A stretch of 64,000 nucleotides of DNA. Origin: DYCT01 sp051875715 (GTDB lineage: Bacteria > Bacteroidota > Bacteroidia > Bacteroidales > Bacteroidaceae). The notes beneath the pieces were generated by a model. The model ran no database searches, had not been told where the DNA came from, and worked only from the letters and a program-made list of their open reading frames with translations. Location of the stretch: positions 1-64,000 of the forward strand of contig JBJEHD010000033.1 of the NCBI GenBank assembly GCA_051875715.1. The letters run 5' to 3'. The position numbers were made by a program, and so were the translations under genes. Below, piece by piece: positions 16,813 to 24,591 of this stretch (position 1 is its first letter; each line of letters opens with the position of its first letter).

Positions 16813-17802
16813 CTACTGATAGAAATTCTTCTCAAACGCACCGAACGCCTCTTTCCGGCACACCACCCGCCGCCACCAGGCACGCAGGAATCCGCTGCCA
16901 TAGCCCAGCAACTGGCAGTAAGCAGCCGCCACGGCCAGCACTCCCACCCACGGACTACGCTCGCGGATGGCGGCATCCACGCCCACCAGCACCGCAAACA
17001 GCGCCAACGGAAGCAGGGCATACCCGCACACCAGCGCCGACAGCACGCAGAAGGCCACGCCCAGCGTAAAAGCGGCCGGAAGCATGTGGACCAGTTTGAG
17101 CGAATCAGGATACTTCTTATACAGATTGATGCGGGCGATGCCGGAGTTGTGCACCTGCTTGAAGAACTTCTTCAGGTCCGTACGCCGCTTGTGGTAGACC
17201 CACGCATCGGGAAACAGGCGGCACCGGCATCCCTCCCGGAAGATACGGATGCTCAAGTCGATGTCTTCGCCGAAACGCATCGGCGAAAAGCCGCCCAACC
17301 GTTCGAACACCTCGCGGCGCACCCCCATGTTGAAGCTGCGCGGATAGAACTTGTCCATCTTCTTCCGGCCGCCCCGGATGCCTCCGGTCGTAAAGAACGA
17401 GGTCATGGCATAATTGATGGCCTTTTGGACAGGCGTGAACGACGGATGCGCCCGGTCGGGACCGCCAAAGGCATCGGCCGGGCTACGGCGCAACTCGGCC
17501 TCCACCCGGTCCAGATAGCTGGGAGGCACCAGGCAGTCGGAGTCCAGAATGAGCAGGTATTCGCCCCGGCTTCGCTCGGCACCATAGTTGCGTGCCGGGC
17601 CCGGCCCTCCGTTCTCCTTGACATAATAGTGCACGTCGAGGCGGTCGGCATAGCGCGCCATCACGTCGCGGCATGGCACGGCCGAGCCATCCTCCACCAC
17701 GACGACTTCGAAATCGGTACGTTGCTGGTGCGTCAGGCTTTCCAGCAGTTCGTCCACCTCGTCCGGCCGGTTGTAGACCGGTATGATGATTGAAAACAAC
17801 AT
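16813..17802 (-). CDS. Family 2 glycosyltransferase with C-terminal membrane segments
   Basis: A 329-aa protein. The N-terminal GT-A domain has FSIIIPVYNRPDEVDELLES for nucleotide-sugar binding, LILDSDCLVPPSYL with the D-x-D metal motif, and FGEDIDLSIRI as the acceptor-side ED motif. Two hydrophobic segments (about 255-300) anchor it to the inner membrane. It should transfer a sugar from a nucleotide sugar to a cell-surface glycan or lipid; the substrate is unknown. I chose the ATG at 17802; the longer open frame upstream lacks GT2 sequence. It precedes radC. Confidence 0.9.
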   Translation of the reverse strand: MLFSIIIPVYNRPDEVDELLESLTHQQRTDFEVVVVEDGSAVPCRDVMARYADRLDVHYYVKENGGPGPARNYGAERSRGEYLLILDSDCLVPPSYLDRVEAELRRSPADAFGGPDRAHPSFTPVQKAINYAMTSFFTTGGIRGGRKKMDKFYPRSFNMGVRREVFERLGGFSPMRFGEDIDLSIRIFREGCRCRLFPDAWVYHKRRTDLKKFFKQVHNSGIARINLYKKYPDSLKLVHMLPAAFTLGVAFCVLSALVCGYALLPLALFAVLVGVDAAIRERSPWVGVLAVAAAYCQLLGYGSGFLRAWWRRVVCRKEAFGAFEKNFYQ

Positions 17803-17865
17803 AAGCGTATGGAAATATGAACGGACAAATATAAGAAACTGTTCGGACACCCGAGGCGTAGCAAT

Positions 17866-17893
17866 AAAAAAAAGCACCCCTTTCGGGATGCTT
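17866..17893 (-). terminator. Rho-independent terminator of efp
   Basis: Minus-strand GCATCCC and GGGGTGC around GAAA are followed by eight Ts. It lies 21 bp after the efp stop codon. Confidence 0.85.
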
Positions 17894-17913
17894 CCTTTAT
17901 GCGTTGAAGTTGG

Positions 17914-18480
17914 TTATGCCTTCACACGACCTACGTACGAACCGTCGCGCGTGTCGATTTCGATGGTTTCGCCTTCGTTGATGAACAAAGGCACGCGAAC
18001 CGTTGCGCCCGATTCCACCGTAGCGGGCTTCAGCGTGTTGGTAGCCGTATCGCCCTTCAGGCCCGGTTCCGTATAGGTGACCTTCATCTGCACCTTCACG
18101 GGCAATTCAGCATAGAGCACCGTCTCCGTCGAAGCATCGGATACCACGTCGACCACGGCACCTTCGGTCAGGAAGTCCACACCGTTGATCAAATCGTGGG
18201 CGATGGGATGCTGGTCGAAAGTCTCCTGGTTCATGAAGATGAAGTCCTCACCTTCCTTATAGAGATACTGGTAGGGGCGACGCTCTACGCGGACGTCTTC
18301 CAGTTTCTCGCCGATGTTGAATCGACGTTCGATCACGTATCCGCTCACCACGTCTTTGAGTTTCGTACGCATGAACGTGTTACCCTTTCCCGGTTTTACA
18401 TGAAGGAACTCAATGCAAAAATAGAGTTTGCCATCCATGCGGATGCAGGTTCCGTTCTTGATGTCTTGTGCATTAATCAT
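17914..18480 (-). CDS. efp: Elongation factor P
   Basis: A 188-aa three-barrel EF-P. It has the N-terminal KOW-like domain with MINAQDIKNGTCIRMDGKLY, the tip loop HVKPGKGNTFMRTKL with lysine at the usual modification site, and the C-terminal domain ending in NEGETIEIDTRDGSYVGRV. EF-P relieves ribosome stalling at proline runs. It is a single gene with its own promoter and terminator, divergent from rpmH. Confidence 0.97.
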   Translation of the reverse strand: MINAQDIKNGTCIRMDGKLYFCIEFLHVKPGKGNTFMRTKLKDVVSGYVIERRFNIGEKLEDVRVERRPYQYLYKEGEDFIFMNQETFDQHPIAHDLINGVDFLTEGAVVDVVSDASTETVLYAELPVKVQMKVTYTEPGLKGDTATNTLKPATVESGATVRVPLFINEGETIEIDTRDGSYVGRVKA

Positions 18481-18541
18481 ATGACTGCTTTTTATGTGAT
18501 TTGATTGTTAATTCTGGCCGTAGGCGTTCAAAAACCGGGTG

Positions 18542-18573
18542 CAAAAGTAATTGAAATCGGTAAAACACGCAAA
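18542..18573 (-). promoter_or_regulatory. Promoter of efp
   Basis: Minus-strand TACTTTTG (18542-18549) with TTTG (18570-18573) exactly 20 bp upstream. The predicted leader is about 55 nt. It is back to back with the rpmH promoter. Confidence 0.75.
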
Positions 18574-18600
18574 AACTTTTGAGCAAAAAAGAGTTATCCC

Positions 18601-18631
18601 TTGGTTTATTTAAAAAAAGTCCCTACTTTTG
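18601..18631 (+). promoter_or_regulatory. Promoter of rpmH
   Basis: TACTTTTG (18624-18631) with TTGG (18601-18604) 19 bp upstream. An A-rich leader of about 35 nt precedes the ATG at 18674, as is usual for strongly translated ribosomal genes in this phylum. Confidence 0.7.
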
Positions 18632-18673
18632 CAGCCCGATTACGTGAAATAATAACATAAAAACAATAGAATA

Positions 18674-18832
18674 ATGAAAAGAACATTCCAACCCTCTAAC
18701 AGAAAGAGAAAGAACAAACACGGTTTCCGTGAGAGAATGGCAACGGCAAACGGCCGTCGTGTGTTGGCTTCCCGTCGCGCCAAAGGCAGAAAGAAACTGA
18801 CCGTTTCTGACGAATACAACGGAAAGAAGTAA
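18674..18832 (+). CDS. rpmH: Ribosomal protein bL34
   Basis: A 52-aa very basic protein that begins MKRTFQPSNRKRKNKHGFRE and ends in SDEYNGKK, the unmistakable L34 sequence. It is part of the 50S subunit. The gene is short and easily missed, but has a strong promoter and an A-rich leader. lrgA follows 84 bp later on the same strand. No dnaA or rnpA is adjacent, as is common in Bacteroidota. Confidence 0.97.
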   Translation: MKRTFQPSNRKRKNKHGFRERMATANGRRVLASRRAKGRKKLTVSDEYNGKK

Positions 18833-18916
18833 TCCTTCCTCTTGAAAAAGAATCAATGAAAGAAGTAAAGGCGAGCCTCAGCCGCTCCCTTTGCTTCTTT
18901 TGTTTTATGGTCGCTT

Positions 18917-19270
18917 ATGATACGTCAATGTTTCATCTTGTTCGGATGCCTGGCACTGGGCGAAGCACTGGTGTGGCTCACAGGCATCAAACTGCCGTCC
19001 AGCATCATCGGCATGCTGATACTGACCTGCTCGCTCCAGCGCGGCTGGATTAAGTTGTCGTGGGTGCAAGGTATGTGCGACTTCCTGGTGGCCAACCTGG
19101 GATTCTTCTTCATCCCGCCCGGCGTAGCCCTGATGCTGTATTTCGACGTCATCGCCGCCGAGTTCTGGCCGATTGTCATCGCCACCGTCCTCAGCACCAT
19201 TCTCGTCCTGATTACGACAGGATGGGTCCACCAATTAGTACGCAAAAGCCATGGATTATTTCGAAAATAA
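18917..19270 (+). CDS. lrgA: CidA/LrgA family membrane protein
   Basis: A 117-aa protein with four hydrophobic segments; LPSSIIGMLIL and ANLGFFFIPPGVALM are the conserved LrgA blocks. LrgA/CidA proteins are holin-like and, with LrgB, are linked to control of murein hydrolase activity or to pyruvate/glycolate transport in other bacteria. It overlaps lrgB by 20 bp, so translation is coupled. An in-frame upstream frame is a shadow of the leader. Confidence 0.9.
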   Translation: MIRQCFILFGCLALGEALVWLTGIKLPSSIIGMLILTCSLQRGWIKLSWVQGMCDFLVANLGFFFIPPGVALMLYFDVIAAEFWPIVIATVLSTILVLITTGWVHQLVRKSHGLFRK

Positions 19271-19946
19271 GTTCTTCCTGCTGGCACTGACCTTTGGAGT
19301 CTTCTTCCTGACCAAGAAACTGCAGCAACGGGTCGGATGGGTCTGGCTCAACCCCATCCTGCTGACCATCGCCGCCCTGATTGCCTTTCTGAAACTGACC
19401 GGCATCAGTTACGAGACCTACAGCGAAGGAGGTTCGCTGATTGAGTTCTGGCTGAAGCCGGCCGTCGTGGCGCTCGGCGTCCCCCTCTACCTGCAACTGG
19501 AGACCATCAAAAAACAAATCATGCCCATCCTCCTGTCGCAACTGGCAGGCTGCTGCGTGGGCATCCTCTCCGTCAGCCTGCTGGCCAAGGCATTGGGCGC
19601 CAGTGCGGAGGTGGTCCGCTCGCTGGCCCCGAAAAGCGTCACGACCCCGATAGCGATGGAAGTGTCGGACAGCATCGGAGGCATCCCCTCGCTGACGGCC
19701 ACCGTCGTGGTCTGTGTCGGCCTGTTCGGTGCCGTATTCGGATTCCAGATACTGCGATGGCTGCACATACAAAGCCCGATAGCACAAGGCCTGTCGATGG
19801 GGACCGCCTCGCACGCTGTAGGCACATCGGCCGCCATGGACGTCAGCGGCAAATACGGTGCCTTCGCCAGCCTGGGCCTGACCCTCAACGGCATCCTGAC
19901 GGCCATGCTCACCCCGATGTTGCTCCGTCTCGTCGGACTGCTCTAA
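19251..19946 (+). CDS. lrgB: LrgB family membrane protein
   Basis: A 231-aa protein with about seven membrane segments. The conserved blocks SLAPKSVTTPIAMEVSDSIGG and GTASHAVGTSAAM identify LrgB. It works with LrgA in the inner membrane; in plants the fused homologue PLGG1 moves glycolate and glycerate. It is directly downstream of and overlapping lrgA, and only 17 bp before the DUF2156 gene. Confidence 0.93.
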   Translation: MDYFENKFFLLALTFGVFFLTKKLQQRVGWVWLNPILLTIAALIAFLKLTGISYETYSEGGSLIEFWLKPAVVALGVPLYLQLETIKKQIMPILLSQLAGCCVGILSVSLLAKALGASAEVVRSLAPKSVTTPIAMEVSDSIGGIPSLTATVVVCVGLFGAVFGFQILRWLHIQSPIAQGLSMGTASHAVGTSAAMDVSGKYGAFASLGLTLNGILTAMLTPMLLRLVGLL

Positions 19947-19963
19947 CCCCCACACCCATCCCC

Positions 19964-20860
19964 ATGCTGACGTTCAGAGACATCACCCCGGCCGACAAGG
20001 AAGCCGTCCAGCGCTTCACGCTGAACAGCCAGCGGCAGAACTGCGACCTCTCGTTCGCCAACCTCTGCAGTTGGCGTTTCCTCTATCAGACGCAACTGGC
20101 CTTCACCGACGATTTTCTCGTGCTGCGCTTCTACGTGGACGGGGCTTTGTCGTACATGATGCCGGTGGGAGAAGGAGACCCGACCTGCCTGCTCGCCCTC
20201 CTGGAGGAGGACGCACACCGGATGGGACACCCCTTCCAACTGTCGGGCGTCTGCGAACACACGCGTTCCATGCTGGAACAGGCACAACCCGGACGGCTGC
20301 GCTTCAGCACCAACCGCGACCTGGCCGACTACCTCTACCGCCGCACCGACCTGGCCGAACTGAAAGGCAAGAGATACCAGGCCAAGCGCAACCACGTAAA
20401 CCGGTTCGAACGGATGTACCCCCACCACGTCTACCGCCCTCTCGGCGCGGAGCAGGTGGACGAATGCCTGACACTGGAAAACCAATGGATGGAGCATGCC
20501 GCCACCCACGGACAGCAGGCACTGGCGGACGAACGCCGGTCGCTCACCTACGCACTCCGGCATTTCGACGAACTGGATCTGACGGGAGGTGCGCTCTATG
20601 TCGACGGACACATCGTCGCCTTCACCTTCGGCTCACCCGTCAACGCCCACACGTTCGACGTGTGCATCGAAAAGGCCGACACCCGTTTCGACGGAGTCTA
20701 TTCAGCCATCAACCAGCAGTTCGCCCTCCACCTGCCGGAGCAATACGTCTTTCTGAACAGGGAAGAAGACCTGGGCATCGAAGGGCTCAGAAAGTCCAAA
20801 TTGTCGTACCACCCCGAGAGCATCCTGATGAAATACACCGCCACCCTTGCCGACGAATAA
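19964..20860 (+). CDS. DUF2156 (GNAT-like) protein
   Basis: A 298-aa protein related to the C-terminal aminoacyl-transferase domain of MprF and to FemX-like GNAT folds. It has KGKRYQAKRNHVNRFERMYP in the middle, GGALYVDGHIVAFTFGSP as the GNAT core, and INQQFALHLPEQYVFLNREEDLG near the end. Acceptor unknown; no membrane segments, so it is not MprF itself. I chose the ATG at 19964 because the longer frame overlaps lrgB coding sequence. The following GNAT gene begins four bases after its stop. Confidence 0.85.
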   Translation: MLTFRDITPADKEAVQRFTLNSQRQNCDLSFANLCSWRFLYQTQLAFTDDFLVLRFYVDGALSYMMPVGEGDPTCLLALLEEDAHRMGHPFQLSGVCEHTRSMLEQAQPGRLRFSTNRDLADYLYRRTDLAELKGKRYQAKRNHVNRFERMYPHHVYRPLGAEQVDECLTLENQWMEHAATHGQQALADERRSLTYALRHFDELDLTGGALYVDGHIVAFTFGSPVNAHTFDVCIEKADTRFDGVYSAINQQFALHLPEQYVFLNREEDLGIEGLRKSKLSYHPESILMKYTATLADE

Positions 20861-20864
20861 AACC

Positions 20865-21902
20865 ATGAACCATCCTGCACTTTCCCCACGCGAACAGGCC
20901 CGGCGGCTGTGGCAGCAATGCTTTGCCGATTCGGAGGACTTCGTCGACCTCTATTTCAGCCGACGCTACTCCGATGCCATCCACCGGGCCGTCTACGAAG
21001 ACGGACGGCTGGTGTCGGCTCTGCAGGCCGTGCCCTATCCCGTACGCTTCTGGGGTACCGAGGTGAAAGCCGCCTACGTGTCGGGAGCCTGCACCGCTCC
21101 CGAGCATCGAAACCGGGGGCACATGTCGCACCTGTTGCGTTCGTCCCTGCTCCGGATGTACGACGAAGGAACCGACCTCAGCCTGCTCATTCCCGCCGAG
21201 TCGTGGTTGTTCGGCTATTACGCCCGCTTCGGCTATGCCACCGCCTTCGACCGCAGCCGACGAACCGTGCGCATGTCCGCCCTCGATGCCGCCGAAGCCT
21301 CCTCGGCCCGGGCGTACGAGCCTCATCCGGACGAAGCCTGGGAATTCCTTCTCCACCATTCGCGACAACGGCCCTGCTGCGTCCTCCACACCCGCGACGA
21401 CTGGGACATCGTCCTGGCTGATATGGCACTCGGCGGCGGCCGTCTGCTCGGTGCCACCAGAGGAGGACGCATCGTCGGACTGGGATGCGCCATCCCCGAA
21501 GCCGACAGGCTTTACTTCCCCCTCCTGGAAGCCGACGATGCGGATGTGCGCATCTGCCTCCTGCGCGAGGCCGACCGGCTCGGTCTGGCACAAGCCACCT
21601 ATGTGACCGACACATACGACGGCGCCGACACCACCCCGTTGGGCATGGCACGCGTCCTGCATGCCGAGCGGTTGCTGGAGCGTTATGCCGCGGCCCATCC
21701 CTGCCAGTCGGAATGCATCCGCTTGTCCGACCCGTTGCTGCCCGCCAACAACGCCTGCTTCCGATGGCACGAGGGCCGTCTCTTCCGCACGGACCAGGCA
21801 CAGACAGGCGCACGGCCATGCTCCATCGGCGAGTTGGCCCCCCTCCTCTTGGGCTATCGCAGCCACGAAGGCTATCCGATGATGAATCTTATGCTGGATT
21901 AG
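20865..21902 (+). CDS. GNAT family N-acetyltransferase (Eis-like)
   Basis: A 345-aa protein. The N-terminal GNAT domain has VSGACTAPEHRNRGHMSHLL, the acetyl-CoA pyrophosphate loop, followed by LIPAESWLFGYYARFGYATA. The rest resembles the second GNAT-like and sterol-carrier-like parts of Eis-type enzymes. Substrate unknown. It is paired with the DUF2156 gene, an arrangement common in Bacteroidales. The ATG at 20865 is used; a TTG-initiated version from 20847 would overlap the upstream gene. Confidence 0.85.
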   Translation: MNHPALSPREQARRLWQQCFADSEDFVDLYFSRRYSDAIHRAVYEDGRLVSALQAVPYPVRFWGTEVKAAYVSGACTAPEHRNRGHMSHLLRSSLLRMYDEGTDLSLLIPAESWLFGYYARFGYATAFDRSRRTVRMSALDAAEASSARAYEPHPDEAWEFLLHHSRQRPCCVLHTRDDWDIVLADMALGGGRLLGATRGGRIVGLGCAIPEADRLYFPLLEADDADVRICLLREADRLGLAQATYVTDTYDGADTTPLGMARVLHAERLLERYAAAHPCQSECIRLSDPLLPANNACFRWHEGRLFRTDQAQTGARPCSIGELAPLLLGYRSHEGYPMMNLMLD

Positions 21903-21992
21903 CACACACCGACCCCTGCCGCCTGTCTTTCCAGGCCGCATGCCGGTTTTCCCGATTGATACAAAGGAGAAACGACGAGGACGCCGACCGTA

Positions 21993-22754
21993 TCAGGCCT
22001 CCGTCAGGATGCGTTCCAGTTCCTCGGCCGTCAGCCGCAACTGGAAATGGCCGCCATGAGCCACGGATATGCCGCCCGTCTCTTCCGACACGATGACGGC
22101 GTATGCGTCCGTCTCTTGCGATACGCCGAGAGCCGCCCGATGGCGCAACCCAAGTTCTTTGGGAATGTCCAGGCTATGGGATACCGGCAGGATGCAGCCG
22201 GCCGCCTTGATACGTTTGTGGCTGATGACCATGGCTCCGTCGTGCAACGGGCTGTTCTTGAAAAAGATGTTCTCTATCAGGCGTTGGTTGATTTGAGCAT
22301 CGATGACGTCGCCTGTCCGCACGATGTCGTCCAGTGGGACGTTCTTCTCTATCACAATCAGCGCCCCGACCTTTTGCTTGCTCATGCTGAGGCAGGCCAT
22401 CACGATGGGGAGAATGTCCGCCTTCTCCACCGATTCTTTTTTGCCGCCCGTCAGGAAACGTATCCATCCACTGGCTCTCCGATGCGAGCCCAGGGTCAAC
22501 AAGAAACGACGGATTTCGTCCTGAAACAGCACAATCAGGGCAATGACACCCACGCTGACCAGTTTGTCGAAGATGGAGCCCAGCAAGCGCATCTCCAGCA
22601 CCTGCGACACCACCAGCCAGATAAGGATGAACACCAGAATGCCCGTGAACACGTTGATGGAGCCGGAGGCCTTCATCAATTTATAGGTATAATACAATAG
22701 GAAGGCCACCAACAGGATGTCGACGAAGTCCTTCACGCCAAACTCGATGAACAT
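21993..22754 (-). CDS. cdaA: Diadenylate cyclase CdaA
   Basis: A 253-aa membrane protein. Three N-terminal hydrophobic segments (about 10-75) are followed by a DisA_N cyclase domain (about 100-230) with LHDGAMVIS (DGA motif) and LRHRAALG (RHR motif). It joins two ATP to make c-di-AMP. The C-terminal part ends GHFQLRLTAEELERILTEA. It lies 16 bp downstream of folP in the same direction, a conserved folP-cdaA pair in Bacteroidota. Confidence 0.94.
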   Translation of the reverse strand: MFIEFGVKDFVDILLVAFLLYYTYKLMKASGSINVFTGILVFILIWLVVSQVLEMRLLGSIFDKLVSVGVIALIVLFQDEIRRFLLTLGSHRRASGWIRFLTGGKKESVEKADILPIVMACLSMSKQKVGALIVIEKNVPLDDIVRTGDVIDAQINQRLIENIFFKNSPLHDGAMVISHKRIKAAGCILPVSHSLDIPKELGLRHRAALGVSQETDAYAVIVSEETGGISVAHGGHFQLRLTAEELERILTEA

Positions 22755-22770
22755 ACGCGCGGTTGCTTTT

Positions 22771-23622
22771 TTAAACGGATTCTTTCATTTTCTGCACAAT
22801 CTTTACCGACTCCACGGCTTCGCGTACGTCGTGAACCCGCAAGATGTGTGCGCCCTTCAGCAGCGCCACCGTGTCGAGCACGACCGTACCGTTCAGGGCT
22901 TCCTCCGGGGTGATGCCCAGCAGGCGGTAAATCATCGACTTGCGCGAAACACCTACCAACAACGGCAGTTCGAACACGCGGAAATCCTCCAGCCGGTTCA
23001 TCAGTGCGTAGTTATGCTCCAGCGTCTTTCCGAAGCCGAAGCCGGGGTCGAGGACGATGTCGTTCACCCCCATGGAACGGAGCCGGTCCACTTTCTCGGC
23101 CAGATAGAGAAAGACCTCCCGCACCACATTGTCATAGTGCGGCTGACGCTGCATGTCTTGCGGTGTGCCCTGCATGTGCATCATGACATAGGGCACTTGC
23201 AAGCGGGCCACCGTGTCGAACATACGATTGTCCATCTCGCCAGCGGAAATGTCGTTGATGATAGAGACCCCGTACTCTTCCACGCACATGGCGGCCACAT
23301 CGGCCCGGAACGTATCCACCGAAACGACGGCATCGGGATACAGACGGCCGATTACGTCCAGGCCCGTGCGCAAACGGCGCATCTCCTCCTCCGGGGTGAT
23401 GTGCTCGGCGTTCGGACGGGAAGAGTAGGCCCCTACATCGATGATGGAGGCACCCTCCGAGATGATTTGATGCACACGGGTTTCGATTTCCGCTTCCGTC
23501 TGTTTCCGGCTGCCCGAATAGAACGAATCCGGGGTGACGTTCAAGATTCCCATCACCTGAGGGGTGGACAGGTCCATCAGTATGTCCCGCACGTGGATGT
23601 ACATTGGTGTCTGCATACGCAT
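22771..23622 (-). CDS. folP: Dihydropteroate synthase
   Basis: A 283-aa TIM barrel. It has GILNVTPDSFYSG, IIDVGAYSSRPNA, YVMMHMQGTP, LDPGFGFGKT, VGVSRKS, and a final RVHDVREA that binds substrate. It makes dihydropteroate from p-aminobenzoate and the pterin diphosphate, two steps downstream of FolE, also in this window. The first Met at 23622 or the one at 23604 (MYIHVRDIL) could be the start; the promoter at 23645-23652 allows both. Confidence 0.94.
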   Translation of the reverse strand: MRMQTPMYIHVRDILMDLSTPQVMGILNVTPDSFYSGSRKQTEAEIETRVHQIISEGASIIDVGAYSSRPNAEHITPEEEMRRLRTGLDVIGRLYPDAVVSVDTFRADVAAMCVEEYGVSIINDISAGEMDNRMFDTVARLQVPYVMMHMQGTPQDMQRQPHYDNVVREVFLYLAEKVDRLRSMGVNDIVLDPGFGFGKTLEHNYALMNRLEDFRVFELPLLVGVSRKSMIYRLLGITPEEALNGTVVLDTVALLKGAHILRVHDVREAVESVKIVQKMKESV

Positions 23623-23644
23623 CTTTTTCTATGACTCGATGCGG

Positions 23645-23652
23645 CAAAGGTA
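23645..23652 (-). promoter_or_regulatory. -7 promoter element for folP-cdaA
   Basis: Minus-strand TACCTTTG lies 22 bp before the folP ATG, giving a short leader. It directly follows the T-tract of the terminator at 23653-23691, so terminator and promoter abut. Confidence 0.6.
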
Positions 23653-23691
23653 CAAAAAAAGGGAAGCACCCAAGTGGATGCCTCCCTTTCT
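23653..23691 (-). terminator. Rho-independent terminator after the 46-aa ORF
   Basis: Minus-strand GGGAGGCATCCA and GGGTGCTTCCC pair around CTT and are followed by seven Ts. It closes the small-gene transcript just before the folP promoter. Confidence 0.8.
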
Positions 23692-23732
23692 TTTGTGGTT
23701 ATTCAAAGATTCTTTTGTTCTCACTGAAAGGC

Positions 23733-23873
23733 TTACGCCTGTCCTGCGGCCAGCAATTTCTGAATGCGGGCATTCAGTGCCTGACACACCGCTCCGTTGC
23801 GCATGCTTTTGTTTTGACGCAGTTGGTACTGCAATTGTGCAATCAAATTCTCGTTGTTCTTGTTTGTTTTCAT
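23733..23873 (-). CDS. Small protein of 46 aa, function unknown
   Basis: An ATG at 23873, preceded by AGAGG, opens a 46-codon frame, MKTNKNNENLIAQLQYQLRQ and onward, ending in LLAAGQA. It is polar, probably helical, with one Cys and no membrane segment. Support for it being real: a -7 element at 23944-23951, a leader with a ribosome site, and a strong terminator 42 bp after the stop, which make a complete small transcription unit. I do not recognise a family. Confidence 0.6.
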   Translation of the reverse strand: MKTNKNNENLIAQLQYQLRQNKSMRNGAVCQALNARIQKLLAAGQA

Positions 23874-23943
23874 AATCTACCTCTTTTATGTCCTTCACCA
23901 TTTGAAGGACGGATTATTACTCTATTTCTTTTCTATTGCGCTG

Positions 23944-23951
23944 CAAAGATA
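23944..23951 (-). promoter_or_regulatory. -7 promoter element for the 46-aa ORF
   Basis: Minus-strand TATCTTTG matches TAnnTTTG and would give a leader of about 65 nt. The -33 region is unclear. Confidence 0.5.
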
Positions 23952-24010
23952 GCACCATTGCCCCAAATACATGTTATAAAACACCTTTTTAACATTCATT
24001 CCCTACGCTT

Positions 24011-24026
24011 CTTGACGCACGTCAAG
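24011..24026. promoter_or_regulatory. Dyad symmetry upstream of the 46-aa gene
   Basis: CTTGACG and CGTCAAG are separated by CA. The site is about 60 bp upstream of the -7 element at 23944-23951, a position that suits an activator or repressor. No regulator is known for it. Confidence 0.3.
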
Positions 24027-24176
24027 TGCTTTCGTGCCTCCATCCGGCTCCTCTCCGCCCGATGAAAATACCCGTCAGCCAACTTATTATCAAGCATTTG
24101 CAAGCGGTTTCGCATCCTTTCGCCATCCTGTTCCACCACACAAGAGCCGGCAGAAGCCTCCGTTCAGGCCTGCACG

Positions 24177-24232
24177 CTGACAAGATGCCACCGAGGAAGG
24201 CCGTTTCGGGCCTTCGCCTGCCACCGTGTCAG
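24177..24232. other. Imperfect long hairpin, unknown role
   Basis: CTGACA and TGTCAG form the outer arms, and GAAGGCC-GTTTC-GGGCCTTC forms a strong inner stem-loop. No gene end is next to it, so it may belong to a structured RNA or a degenerate repeat element. Confidence 0.35.
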
Positions 24233-24285
24233 TCCTTTCAACCCAAATCGGTCGTTAGCGTTATGATGATAACAACTTCTATTTT

Positions 24286-24423
24286 TTAGCAGATGTATTT
24301 TCGTTTTGAGGGCGCAATGGGGCTCCATTGTAACCGAGAAACGGGAAGACAGATGCCAAAAAGAAAGTTCGTTTGCGCATAAAGGCCTAATGGCCGTTTT
24401 GGGTTCAATGCAGCCAAAGATAG
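24286..24423 (-). other. Possible conserved non-coding element with its own -7 sequence
   Basis: Minus-strand TATCTTTG (24416-24423) is followed by GGCCATTAGGCC and a perfect hairpin CAATGG-AGCC-CCATTG, then an A-rich end. An ORF of up to 69 codons crosses it, but its only ATGs lie upstream of the expected transcript start. I recall similar short stretches near other Bacteroidales genes but cannot verify copy number here. Low confidence. Confidence 0.3.
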
Positions 24424-24591
24424 CATAGACGATTCTATGAACATTACAGTCTCATCCGTAAGGATAGACTGTAATTGTCTTTGGACCTTGCCCATCGTGA
24501 TTTTGCAACGTCACAAAAAGAATTGCTTCAACTCGTTTGAGTATTCGTGCCATGCATCTTTTGAATCATATACTTATGAAAGATTTGTTTT

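Larger units (their letters stand above)
23952..24591. other. Intergenic region between the 46-aa ORF and the Fic gene
   Basis: The gap holds no ORF that I can support. It contains a dyad CTTGACGCACGTCAAG (24011-24026), a long imperfect hairpin (24177-24232) and a structured element with an orphan -7 sequence (24286-24423). Base composition becomes AT-richer from about 24250 onward, marking the start of the Fic island. Confidence 0.5.

Noticed and set aside
24286..24495. Possible 69-codon gene on the minus strand
   Set aside because: Its ATGs lie at or upstream of the only -7 element, so the message would lack them, and the frame has no ribosome site. Kept only as a non-coding candidate.
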